From: an uncultured Bacilli bacterium | GTDB taxonomy: Bacteria > Bacillota_I > Bacilli_A > RF39 > UBA660 | NCBI GenBank assembly: GCA_910587775.1 | Contig: CAJUNF010000015.1 | Location: 1 to 28,713 of the forward strand | DNA length: 28,713 nucleotides | Direction of reading: 5' to 3' | Part shown: in pieces, positions 8,880 to 16,751 of the stretch | How the letters are laid out: each line of letters begins with the position of its first letter | Position numbering within the stretch: position 1 is the stretch's first letter | Made by a program: the position numbers and the translations under genes | The notes under the pieces: generated by a model | Databases searched by the model: none | The model's input: the letters and a program-made list of their open reading frames with translations, nothing else | What the model was told of the DNA's origin: nothing

Positions 8880-8888
8880 TGATATAAT
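8880..8888 (+). promoter_or_regulatory. Extended -10 promoter for fmt
   Basis: TGATATAAT begins just after the priA stop and is 22 bp before the fmt ATG. No matching -35 is seen. The same TGATATAAT string precedes the rhodanese gene and dnaE. Confidence 0.65.
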
Positions 8889-8910
8889 ACAAAATAGAAA
8901 AGGTGATCAT

Positions 8911-9843
8911 ATGAAAAATCCAAGAATCATTTTTATGGGAACTCCAGAATTTGCAGTACCAGTTTTAGAAATGCTAATAGAAAACTATAATGTAGTTTTA
9001 GTTGTTACACAACCTGATAAACCAGTTGGTAGAAAACAAATACTTAAAGAAACGCCGATTAAGGAAGTAGCACAAAAACATAATATAGAAGTATTTCAAC
9101 CAACTCGTATCCGTACAGATTTTAATAAAATATTAGAGGCTTCTCCTGATTTAATTATTACTTGTGCTTATGGTCAAATTATCCCAAAAGAAGTTTTAGA
9201 TTGTCCTACAATTGCTTGCTTTAATGTTCACGCATCATTATTACCCAAATACCGTGGTGGTGCCCCAATTCATAAAGCAGTTATAAATGGAGAAAAAGAA
9301 ACAGGTATTACCATTATGTATATGGATGTCGGAATGGACACAGGAGATATGGTAGCTAAGAAAACTTTAAAAATTACAGATGAAGACAATGTAGGATCGC
9401 TTCATGAAAAACTCTCTTTACTGGGATCAGATTTATTAAAAGAAACACTACCAAGTATTTTAAATCAAACAAATAAAAGAGAAAAACAAAAAGAAGAAGA
9501 TGCAACTTATGCTTATAACATAAAAAGAGAAGAAGAACACTTAGACTTTTCTAAAAGTGGAATTGAATTAATGAATCAAATTCGAGGATTAAATCCATGG
9601 CCAACTGCTAATTTCTTTTTAAATGATATGGAGTTTAAAGCTTTAGAAGCTGAATTTCAAAAAAAAGATACAAAAGAAATAGGAATAATAAAAGAAATAA
9701 CAAAAGAAGCAATAGGAATTACTTGTAAAGATGGAATATTATACATAAAAAAATTAAAACCTTTTGGTAAAAAAATAATGTCAACAAAAGATTATTTAAA
9801 TGGCATTTCAAAAGAAAATTTGGTAAATCAAAAAGTGAAGTGA
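8911..9843 (+). CDS. fmt: Methionyl-tRNA formyltransferase
   Basis: Transfers a formyl group from 10-formyl-tetrahydrofolate to Met-tRNAi (310 aa). The N-terminal fold starts RIIFMGTPEFAVPVLE. The catalytic region reads FNVHASLLPKYRGGAPI, with the Asn and His of the N-H-D triad and the SLLP loop, followed by GITIMYMDVGMDTGD carrying the Asp. The C-terminal OB-like domain (about 205-310) contains LNPWPTA. The ribosome site AAAAGGTGATC fits ATG. Its stop overlaps a possible GTG of the next gene. Peptide deformylase, the usual partner, is not in this window. Confidence 0.97.
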   Translation: MKNPRIIFMGTPEFAVPVLEMLIENYNVVLVVTQPDKPVGRKQILKETPIKEVAQKHNIEVFQPTRIRTDFNKILEASPDLIITCAYGQIIPKEVLDCPTIACFNVHASLLPKYRGGAPIHKAVINGEKETGITIMYMDVGMDTGDMVAKKTLKITDEDNVGSLHEKLSLLGSDLLKETLPSILNQTNKREKQKEEDATYAYNIKREEEHLDFSKSGIELMNQIRGLNPWPTANFFLNDMEFKALEAEFQKKDTKEIGIIKEITKEAIGITCKDGILYIKKLKPFGKKIMSTKDYLNGISKENLVNQKVK

Positions 9844-9848
9844 TAAAA

Positions 9849-10511
9849 ATGAAGCAAGAAAAAAGTAAAACAACTCTTTCTAAAATGTGGCACGATAAAA
9901 AAGGGAAAGCCATTTTAAAATTAGGAATATGGTTTCTCTTTTTTATCATAATGGCTTTCGTTATGATGATTACAAGTATATTTAGTAAACCTATAACCAA
10001 TAAAGAAAATGAAATTTCAAAAGATCCAGAAATAACAGAGTTTCTAAATATAGACAAAATGTGGGATACTCTAATAATTTCAAATTATAAGTATAATTAT
10101 CAGATAAAAGAAAAAAGTACAATGGACACTATTATATATCAAGGAAAAATAAATAATAATATTAACACAGGATATAAAGAATCAAAATTAGGCATTATAA
10201 AATATCGAATAGAAGAAAACCATATTTATCAAATATTAGTAGACAAAGAAGAAGAGATAACTAATTTATACGACATAGAAGATCAAGAATATTTAATATT
10301 ATCATCCATTTTGGAAAAGCTAAAAATGTTACAGCCAACAGAAACTAAAAATGGAACAATGAGATCTTTAACTTATTTATGGAATGAAGTTACAATAGTT
10401 GTTAATACCACTTTAAGTAGCATAAGCCAAATTCGTATAGATACACCACAAAAGGAATATAATTTATCATTCATGATAGATTCTGAAAATAATAATGAAA
10501 CAACAAAGTAG
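9849..10511 (+). CDS. Unknown protein with one N-terminal membrane anchor
   Basis: About 220 residues. A basic N-terminus (MKQEKSKTTLSKMWHDKKGK) precedes one strong membrane segment (about 25-47), then an outside-facing domain of about 170 residues with many short beta-prone stretches. I do not recognise a family. The frame is also open from GTG at 9840, which overlaps the fmt stop, but ATG at 9849 has a better-placed ribosome site (GTGAAGTG) and gives a normal positive-inside anchor. It sits between fmt and a D,D-carboxypeptidase, 7 nt before the latter, and is probably co-transcribed with it, suggesting an envelope role. That role is inference from context only. Confidence 0.75.
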   Translation: MKQEKSKTTLSKMWHDKKGKAILKLGIWFLFFIIMAFVMMITSIFSKPITNKENEISKDPEITEFLNIDKMWDTLIISNYKYNYQIKEKSTMDTIIYQGKINNNINTGYKESKLGIIKYRIEENHIYQILVDKEEEITNLYDIEDQEYLILSSILEKLKMLQPTETKNGTMRSLTYLWNEVTIVVNTTLSSISQIRIDTPQKEYNLSFMIDSENNNETTK

Positions 10512-10518
10512 GTATAAT

Positions 10519-11748
10519 ATGAAAAAAAGTTATATTTTTGTAGTATTCTTCTTCTTTTTTCTTTTTATTACTTCTGCCTTTGCAATAGAGTTTAACTTAA
10601 AATCCAATCATGCTTTACTAATTAATTTAGATGAACAAAAAATATTGTATGAACAAAATGCTAATGAGAAAACATCCATTGCATCTCTTACTAAAATAAT
10701 GACAGCAATCGTTGCTTTAGAAAATATAAAATCTTTAGATGACAAAGTAGTTTTAATTTCAAGAGATTTTCAAGGACTTCAAGAAGCAAATGCAGCAGTA
10801 GCAGGTTTTTTTGTAGGGGAAACAGTTACTTACCGTGATTTACTGTATGGATTAATGCTTCCCTCTGGAGCAGATGCAGCACAAGCGCTAACAAGGCTTA
10901 TAGCTGGAAATCGCGAAAACTTTGTATTAAAAATGAATGAAAAAGCAAAAGAGCTTGGTCTTAACAATACAAATTTTGTAAATGAAACAGGATTAGATAT
11001 TGAAAACCATTATTCTTCCTTAAAAGATGTAGCAAAAATATTTCAATATGCACTACAAAATGAAGACTTTAAAAAAATTATATCCTCTAGTTCCTATACG
11101 ATAAGTAATAACTCCAAAACACTACAAAGTACTGTTTTTAAAAATTTAAAGAAAAATAACTTAGAAATGGACTATATGATTGGGGGAAAAACAGGAACGA
11201 CTGAAAATGCTGGACTATGTCTTGCATCAATTGCTAACTATAATGATACTAATTATATGTTGATTACAACTGGAGCACCACAAGAAAATAATAATCCATA
11301 TAATTTCATAGATGCCAAGACTATTTATGATTATTATATTTCAAATTATGCTACTAAAACAATACTAGAAAAAGGTAATGTAGTCCTAACGTTAAATACT
11401 GTATATGCAAAAGAAGAGCAAATAACGTTTCAAATGCCTGAAAGCATATCATTGTATTTACAAAAAGACTTTCAAAAAGAAAATATACAATATGAATATT
11501 TAGGAGTAAAAGAAATAAAATATGATACTCCATTAAATACAAAATTAGGAACTTTAAAAATTATCGTAGAAAATGAAACTATAAAAACATTAGATATTGT
11601 GTTATTAGAACAACTGCATTTTGATTTTATTAATTATCTAAAATATAATCCAATTTTTATAATTTTATTTATAGTTCTATTAATTGTATTACTTTCTTTC
11701 TTCAAGATAAAAAAGAAAAAAGCTAATTATAAAAGAAGAAAATACTAG
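10519..11748 (+). CDS. D-alanyl-D-alanine carboxypeptidase, S11 family (low-molecular-weight PBP)
   Basis: Trims the terminal D-Ala of peptidoglycan stem peptides outside the cell. The frame is open from 10495, but ATG at 10519 gives a clean signal peptide (MKKSYIFVVFFFFFLFITSA, cleavage near AFA) and has a ribosome site, so it is chosen; this gives 409 aa. Active-site motifs are S56-L-T-K59 and K224-T-G. The second motif reads S116-G-A-D, where many relatives have SGN. A C-terminal beta domain is followed by a membrane segment (FIILFIVLLIVLLSFF) and a basic tail, so anchoring is by a helix rather than an amphipathic peptide. It is the last gene of the fmt run and precedes the Bce module. Confidence 0.93.
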   Translation: MKKSYIFVVFFFFFLFITSAFAIEFNLKSNHALLINLDEQKILYEQNANEKTSIASLTKIMTAIVALENIKSLDDKVVLISRDFQGLQEANAAVAGFFVGETVTYRDLLYGLMLPSGADAAQALTRLIAGNRENFVLKMNEKAKELGLNNTNFVNETGLDIENHYSSLKDVAKIFQYALQNEDFKKIISSSSYTISNNSKTLQSTVFKNLKKNNLEMDYMIGGKTGTTENAGLCLASIANYNDTNYMLITTGAPQENNNPYNFIDAKTIYDYYISNYATKTILEKGNVVLTLNTVYAKEEQITFQMPESISLYLQKDFQKENIQYEYLGVKEIKYDTPLNTKLGTLKIIVENETIKTLDIVLLEQLHFDFINYLKYNPIFIILFIVLLIVLLSFFKIKKKKANYKRRKY

Positions 11749-11768
11749 AAGAAAATTTCTTCTTTTTT
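11747..11768 (+). terminator. Intrinsic terminator after the carboxypeptidase gene
   Basis: AGAAGAAA pairs with TTTCTTCT with almost no loop, followed by T. The stem is AT-rich, so the call is moderate. It overlaps the stop codon. Confidence 0.6.
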
Positions 11769-11813
11769 GGTGGCTTTCCTAACAAAATTGTAATAATAAT
11801 AAAAAGTATCCTT

Positions 11814-11828
11814 TGCTATAATATAGCA
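11814..11828 (+). promoter_or_regulatory. Extended -10 promoter of bceAB-RS inside a 15-nt perfect palindrome
   Basis: TGCTATAATATAGCA is a perfect odd palindrome and contains TGCTATAAT, an extended -10 box. It ends 16 nt before bceA. No -35 is clear. The symmetry suggests a regulator-binding site over the promoter, possibly for the response regulator or a repressor, but the motif could also arise from AT composition around TATAAT. Confidence 0.6.
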
Positions 11829-11844
11829 GAAAGGAGTTAAAAAA

Positions 11845-12615
11845 ATGACTCAGATTTTAAAATTAAACAATGTAAAAAAATATTATGGAGATTCAAAAGG
11901 ATTAATTACTAAAGCAGTCAATGGAATTAGTTTTGAAATAGAAGACCAAGAATTTGTAGCAATTATGGGTTCTAGTGGAAGTGGAAAAACAACGCTATTA
12001 AATTGCATAGCAACCATAGACAAAGTAACAAGCGGCTCAATTACAATTGGTGACAAAGATATCACTTCATTAAAAGAAAATGAAATTGCTGATTTTAGAA
12101 GAAAAGAATTAGGATTTATTTTTCAAGACTTTAATTTACTTGATACATTAACAAATGAAGAAAATATTGCCTTATCTTTGATTATAAATAAAGAAAAAAC
12201 AGATCAAATAGATGTTTTAGTAAGTGATTTAGCTAAAAAATTGGGAATAGAAACAATACTAAAAAAATTTCCATATGAAATTTCTGGAGGTCAAAAACAA
12301 AGAGTTGCTAGCGCAAGAGCCTTAATAAATAATCCTAAAATCATTTTAGCAGATGAACCAACTGGAGCACTTGACTCAAAATCTGCCAGAATGCTTTTAG
12401 AAACTATGGCTACAATGAACAAAGAATTGCAGTCAACAATTCTTATGGTAACTCATGATTCATTTAGTGCTAGTTTTTGTAAAAGAGTATTATTTTTAAA
12501 AGATGGTAAAATATTTACAGAAATTTATCGTGGAGAAAAATCAAGAAAAGAATTTTTTAATGAAATATTAGATGTTTTAACACTACTTGGGGGAGATGTT
12601 GATCTTGTTAAATAA
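11845..12615 (+). CDS. BceA-type ABC transporter ATP-binding protein
   Basis: ATPase subunit (256 aa) of a MacB/BceAB-type exporter, acting with the permease encoded next. Walker A is GSSGSGKTT, the Q-loop is FIFQDFN, the signature is ISGGQKQR, Walker B is ILADEPTGALDS, and the switch His is in MVTHD. The ribosome site AGAAAGGAG is strong. Its last codons overlap the permease start. With the permease and a two-component system it forms a typical antimicrobial-peptide sensing and resistance module of Bacillota. The peptide recognised, such as bacitracin or a lantibiotic, cannot be told from the sequence. Confidence 0.95.
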   Translation: MTQILKLNNVKKYYGDSKGLITKAVNGISFEIEDQEFVAIMGSSGSGKTTLLNCIATIDKVTSGSITIGDKDITSLKENEIADFRRKELGFIFQDFNLLDTLTNEENIALSLIINKEKTDQIDVLVSDLAKKLGIETILKKFPYEISGGQKQRVASARALINNPKIILADEPTGALDSKSARMLLETMATMNKELQSTILMVTHDSFSASFCKRVLFLKDGKIFTEIYRGEKSRKEFFNEILDVLTLLGGDVDLVK

Positions 12616-14566
12616 ATTAGCAATTAAAAATGCTTATCGAAGTATCAAAGACTACGCCATCTATTTAATTACAGTGACACTTTCTTTTTCCTTTTTATTT
12701 GCTTTTAATCTAATTGGATATTCAGAAGATGTCTTGAATTTAAGTAGTACTATGGTAAATTTTAAATATTCCATGTATGTAGTAAATAGTATTATTATTT
12801 TTGTAATTTGTTTTCTAATTAATTACACGACTAAATTTATTTTCAAAAAAAGAAGTAAAGAATTAGGAACTTATATGATGTTAGGAATCAAAAAAAAGAA
12901 AATTACTTCATTAATCACAAAAGAAAATTTACTTTTAGGATTTACTTCATTATTTTTAGCAATTCCTTTAGGTTATCTCTTCAGCATAGTTATGTCTTAT
13001 ATAATGATGAATATATTTGAATTACCAAAGCTTATAAAAATTAGTTTTACCACAGATGCATTTATAATAACATTTCTTTATTTTTTTATTATCTATATAA
13101 TCGTATTATTCTTACTTTGTAGAAGATTCAAAAAAATGAAAATACATGATCTTTTGTATTATGAACGTAAAAATGAAAAAAAGAATAAAGATAAATCAAT
13201 ACTTTCTACTATTGTTTTCCTAATATCTTTAGCTCTAGGTATTTTTGCTTTGATTCTCTTTGATAAACAATTTATATCCATTGGAAAAGAACCATCCATG
13301 AGTCAAATATTTTTATGTATCCTGGCTCTAATAATAAGTATCTATGGCATTATGATAACAATATCAGGATTTGCATTAAACTTTGTCTTAAAACATAAAA
13401 AATTGAAATACAAAAAAGAAAATTTGTTTTTAGTGCGTATGTTTAGTTCTAAAGTAAGAAGTATGAGTTTTACTCTTGGCACATTAAGTGTTTTAATTAC
13501 ACTATCATTAATCGCCTTAAATATATCTAGTCTTTTTAAAGGAATGTTTGAATATCAAATTAGCCAAAATGCTCCTTATGATATTAGTATTAATTTAGAA
13601 AACATGGATGAATTACCAAAATATATAAATAAAATTGAAGAATTTTATTCTATAAAAGAAAAGTTTATTCATCATACATATTATGATTCTTATAATAACA
13701 TTCGTAATGGAATTTTAAATGATTATTATAGTTGGCATCAAAAAGATCTGGTTATTAAATTAAGTGATTATAATAAGCTAATGGATTTAAAAAATGAATC
13801 GAGATTAAATCTTCAAGAAGATGAATTTTTAATTAACTGTTCAAAGGAAGCATGTGAAAAAATTGAAGAAAGTAATATAAAAGAATTTAAAACAAAAACG
13901 GGTAAATCTTTAAAAGTAAAAGATATTACTAATGAAGGTTTTGACAGAAATATTGTAGGTTTTTCTTATTTTAGTGTTTTACCTGACCAGTATGTTGAAG
14001 AGTTAATGGCAAATACCATATTAACAGTAAACACAAAAGAGAAAACATCTGAATTATTTGCAGATCAATTAATCAGTATAAATTCTAAAGATAACTGTCA
14101 TCAAGAAAATAATATGTATATTTGTTATTCCATGTCTAACATAGTGGTAAAAGGAAAAGAAGAAGTAACAAATAAAAGCTTTATGACTATTACATCATTT
14201 ATCTGCTTTTATATTGCTTTAATATTTACAGCAGTAGTTGGAACCATTTTAGCAATACAATCACTAAGTGAATCTTGTGAATACAAGTATAGATATACAG
14301 TTTTAAAAAGACTAGGATATAATAATACAGACTGTTATAAATTAATTCGTAAACAGTTACTATACTTCTTTATTTTTCCAGTAATGATACCAATCATTGT
14401 AAGCTTTAGTTCATTAAAGTCCATGAATAATCTTTTTCAAATTGCACTAACAACAAGCAATGAATATTTAAGCTACTTTATGATAAATTTATTTTTCTTC
14501 CTAAGTATTTATATTTTATATTTAATTGCTACTTATTTTGGATATAAGAAAAACATAGAAGAATAA
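12605..14566 (+). CDS. BceB-type permease, FtsX family, with large extracellular domain
   Basis: About 653 residues. It starts LNKLAIKNAYRSIKDYAIYLI, the usual opening of BceB permeases, and has about ten membrane helices. A roughly 200-residue extracellular domain lies between helices 7 and 8 (about residues 325-530), the hallmark of Bce permeases and the part that detects peptide-lipid complexes. Two FtsX domains flank it. The extracellular part holds four Cys (NCSKEAC, DNCH, YICYS). Start choice is uncertain: the frame opens at TTG 12587, and ATG 12596 lies directly on the GGGGGAG ribosome site. TTG at 12605, 9 nt beyond it, is preferred. It overlaps bceA by 11 nt. Confidence 0.92.
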   Translation: MLNKLAIKNAYRSIKDYAIYLITVTLSFSFLFAFNLIGYSEDVLNLSSTMVNFKYSMYVVNSIIIFVICFLINYTTKFIFKKRSKELGTYMMLGIKKKKITSLITKENLLLGFTSLFLAIPLGYLFSIVMSYIMMNIFELPKLIKISFTTDAFIITFLYFFIIYIIVLFLLCRRFKKMKIHDLLYYERKNEKKNKDKSILSTIVFLISLALGIFALILFDKQFISIGKEPSMSQIFLCILALIISIYGIMITISGFALNFVLKHKKLKYKKENLFLVRMFSSKVRSMSFTLGTLSVLITLSLIALNISSLFKGMFEYQISQNAPYDISINLENMDELPKYINKIEEFYSIKEKFIHHTYYDSYNNIRNGILNDYYSWHQKDLVIKLSDYNKLMDLKNESRLNLQEDEFLINCSKEACEKIEESNIKEFKTKTGKSLKVKDITNEGFDRNIVGFSYFSVLPDQYVEELMANTILTVNTKEKTSELFADQLISINSKDNCHQENNMYICYSMSNIVVKGKEEVTNKSFMTITSFICFYIALIFTAVVGTILAIQSLSESCEYKYRYTVLKRLGYNNTDCYKLIRKQLLYFFIFPVMIPIIVSFSSLKSMNNLFQIALTTSNEYLSYFMINLFFFLSIYILYLIATYFGYKKNIEE

Positions 14567-14601
14567 AAAGAAATTGTATATACTATAAAAAAGGTGAAAG
14601 T

Positions 14602-15261
14602 ATGAATATAGTAATTATTGAAGATGATAAAAAAATTAGTAGTGAATTAGCTAAATTATTAGAATCGAATGGATATCATACGACAGTAATAGAAGAATTT
14701 GAAAATGTTGCTTCAAAAATAATAGGACAAAATGTAGATTTAATTCTTTTGGATGTTAACTTACCGTTTGAAAATGGTTTTGAGATTTGCAAAAAAATTC
14801 ATAATTTTAATCAAGTACCTATTATTTTTGTGACAAGTAGAGCAACAGATAAAGATGAATTAAAAAGTATTGAAGTTGGAGGATTAGATTTTATCACTAA
14901 ACCATACAACAAATCTATTTTATTAGAAAAAATGAAACGTGCATTAAAACAAAATAATCCTATAAACTATAAATATATGAAAAAAAATGGCTGCTTACTT
15001 GATCTTCATTTATCCATTCTAAGCTATCAAGAAAAGCAAGTAGAATTAACTAGAAATGAATTTCGTATTCTTTATTATTTCTTTTTAAACGCAGATCGTA
15101 TTATTTCAAAAGAAGAATTATTAGAATATTTATGGAATGATAAATATTATTTAGATGAAACTATATTAATGGTAAATATAAATAGACTTCGTAAAAAAGC
15201 AGATGAGATTGGAGCAAAAAATTTAATTAAAACAATTCGTAAGAAAGGATATATTCTATGA
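14602..15261 (+). CDS. Response regulator, OmpR/PhoB family (BceR-like)
   Basis: A 219-residue DNA-binding regulator. The receiver domain (1-115) has the acidic pocket IEDD (residues 6-9), phosphoacceptor D51 (LILLDVNLP), S79 and K100 (ITKPY). A winged-helix domain (about 125-219) contains VELTRNEFRILYYFFLN and TILMVNINRLRKK. Ribosome site AAAAAGGTG. It lies downstream of the BceAB pair and is coupled to the kinase by an ATGA overlap. By analogy with BceR it should activate the upstream bceAB promoter when drug flux through the permease is sensed. Confidence 0.95.
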   Translation: MNIVIIEDDKKISSELAKLLESNGYHTTVIEEFENVASKIIGQNVDLILLDVNLPFENGFEICKKIHNFNQVPIIFVTSRATDKDELKSIEVGGLDFITKPYNKSILLEKMKRALKQNNPINYKYMKKNGCLLDLHLSILSYQEKQVELTRNEFRILYYFFLNADRIISKEELLEYLWNDKYYLDETILMVNINRLRKKADEIGAKNLIKTIRKKGYIL

Positions 15262-16271
15262 AATTTGTAGACTTTATAGAAGAAAAAATAACTTTTCTAC
15301 TGTATCAAACTAGTTTTTTGCTTCTTCTTTCTATATTATTAAAATCATTAGAAATTGATTTATCTTTCATTTTATTTTTATGTCTATTCTTTCTATTTAC
15401 TAATTTTTTATTTCTTGGCATTGAATTTTTAAGATTAACAAGCAAAAATAAAAAAATTGAGAATTTATATAATAGCTTAGAAGAAAAGTATTTAATCTCT
15501 GAAGTATTACCAAAATCCAAAAATTTAGAAAATCAAGCGTATTACGATGCCTTAAAAATAGCTTGCAAATCAATGAATGATAAAATAAGTAATTTGCAAA
15601 AAGAAAAAGAAGAATATCAAGAATATATCGAATCTTTTGTTCATGAAATTAAAACGCCTATAGCAGCGCTTTCTCTAGTTTATGATAATCAAAAAGATTA
15701 TGAATTAAAAGTAGAAATTCAAAAGATTAGTAACTTGATTGAACAAATACTTTATTATGCTAGGAGTGACACTACAGAACATGATTATTTTGTTAGAAGT
15801 ATTTCTTTAAGTGATTTAATTCATAATGTGCTTTTAGAATATAAAGATTACATTCTACATCAAAAAATAGCATTAAAAATTCATGATTTAGAAAATATTG
15901 TATATACGGATGAAAAATGGCTTAATTTTATACTTTCTCAAATAATACAAAATGCTATAAAATATTGCAAAGAAAAGAAAAAAGAAATAGAAATATTTAG
16001 CACAAATAATAAAAATAATATTGTACTAACAATAAAAGATAATGGAATTGGAATAGAAAAAAGTGATCTAAAAAGAGTGTTTGAAAAAGGATTTACTGGC
16101 TCAAATCGTGGGCAAAAAACTGCAACAGGTATGGGTTTATATTTATCAAAAAAATTGTCAGATCGTTTGGGTTTAAATTTAAAGATTTTCTCAGAAAAAG
16201 ATTTATATACCAAAATAGAAATTATTTTTCCTAAAAATAACTTTTATCAAAATAGAATGTCAAAAGCTTGA
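15258..16271 (+). CDS. Intramembrane-sensing histidine kinase (BceS-like)
   Basis: A 337-residue kinase with two membrane helices near the N-terminus (about 13-30 and 35-57) separated by only a few outside residues, so it cannot bind ligand itself and, like BceS, should read the state of the BceB permease. The H-box is SFVHEIKTP with H129. The ATPase domain has an N-box (QIIQNAIKYC), DNGIGIEKSD and GMGLYLSKK. Between the helices and the H-box is a coiled linker. Its start ATG overlaps the regulator stop (ATGA). A terminator overlaps its own stop. Confidence 0.95.
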   Translation: MKFVDFIEEKITFLLYQTSFLLLLSILLKSLEIDLSFILFLCLFFLFTNFLFLGIEFLRLTSKNKKIENLYNSLEEKYLISEVLPKSKNLENQAYYDALKIACKSMNDKISNLQKEKEEYQEYIESFVHEIKTPIAALSLVYDNQKDYELKVEIQKISNLIEQILYYARSDTTEHDYFVRSISLSDLIHNVLLEYKDYILHQKIALKIHDLENIVYTDEKWLNFILSQIIQNAIKYCKEKKKEIEIFSTNNKNNIVLTIKDNGIGIEKSDLKRVFEKGFTGSNRGQKTATGMGLYLSKKLSDRLGLNLKIFSEKDLYTKIEIIFPKNNFYQNRMSKA

Positions 16272-16282
16272 CATTCTTTTCT
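16254..16282 (+). terminator. Intrinsic terminator after the histidine kinase gene
   Basis: AGAATGTCAA pairs perfectly with TTGACATTCT around the loop AAGC, then TTTTCT. It ends the bceAB-RS operon. Confidence 0.88.
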
Positions 16283-16296
16283 ATTTACTTATTTAA

Positions 16297-16305
16297 TGAT
16301 ATAAT
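16297..16305 (+). promoter_or_regulatory. Extended -10 promoter for the rhodanese lipoprotein gene
   Basis: TGATATAAT lies 33 bp before the start codon. A TTGACA is present at 16268, but at 26-bp spacing and inside the terminator stem, so it is not taken as the -35. Confidence 0.62.
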
Positions 16306-16338
16306 AAAAATGAATTTTAAAAAAAGTGAAGGTGTGAT

Positions 16339-16674
16339 ATGAAAAAATTATTTTTAATTTTATTATGTTGTTTTTTTCTATGTGGTTGCCAAAAAGAAAC
16401 AGAATATGAAAAATTAATGAAAGAAAATGATTACATAATAATAGATGTGAGAACAAAAGAAGAATATGATGAGGAACATATTAAAGATGCAATCAATATT
16501 CCATATGACATAATAGAAGAAAATATAAATGTTTCAAAAGACAAAATGATATTTGTATATTGTTACAGTGGTGGACGAAGCAAAATAGCATATGAGACTT
16601 TAACCAAAATTGGCTATAAAGTTTATGATATGGGAGGTATTGCTAAAATAAAACTACCAAAAATAACAAAATAA
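16339..16674 (+). CDS. Rhodanese-domain lipoprotein
   Basis: A 111-residue protein with a lipoprotein signal peptide. The lipobox LCGC puts the lipidated Cys at position 17, so the domain is outside the membrane. A single small rhodanese domain follows: IIIDVRTKEEYDEEHIKDA, then the active-site loop C75-Y-S-G-G-R80-S and VYDMGGI near the end. Such proteins carry sulfur or act in thiol redox chemistry; the partner is unknown. It is a single-gene unit with its own promoter and terminator. Extra-cytoplasmic rhodaneses are uncommon in small-genome Bacillota, and the four Cys near the C-terminal end of the signal (C10, C11, C15, C17) are notable. Confidence 0.92.
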   Translation: MKKLFLILLCCFFLCGCQKETEYEKLMKENDYIIIDVRTKEEYDEEHIKDAINIPYDIIEENINVSKDKMIFVYCYSGGRSKIAYETLTKIGYKVYDMGGIAKIKLPKITK

Positions 16675-16679
16675 GTGTT

Positions 16680-16708
16680 AATAGACTTTAATTAGTCTAT
16701 TTTTTTTG
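16680..16708 (+). terminator. Intrinsic terminator after the rhodanese gene
   Basis: AATAGACT pairs with AGTCTATT around a 6-nt loop (TTAATT), followed by a T run. Confidence 0.87.
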
Positions 16709-16718
16709 CTAAATTTAG

Positions 16719-16727
16719 TGCTATAAT
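16719..16727 (+). promoter_or_regulatory. Extended -10 promoter for the LiaF/LiaG-like pair
   Basis: TGCTATAAT lies 24 bp before the liaF-like start. The same nine bases are in the bceA promoter, though here they are not in a palindrome. No clear -35. Confidence 0.62.
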
Positions 16728-16751
16728 ATTCTTAGAAAAGAGTTGGAGTTT

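Noticed and set aside
9840..9848. GTG start for the unknown membrane protein, overlapping the fmt stop
   Set aside because: Possible by translational coupling, but ATG at 9849 has the better ribosome-site spacing. Only three residues differ.
16268..16305. TTGACA paired with TATAAT as the rhodanese promoter
   Set aside because: Spacing is 26 bp, and the TTGACA lies in the stem of the kinase-gene terminator.
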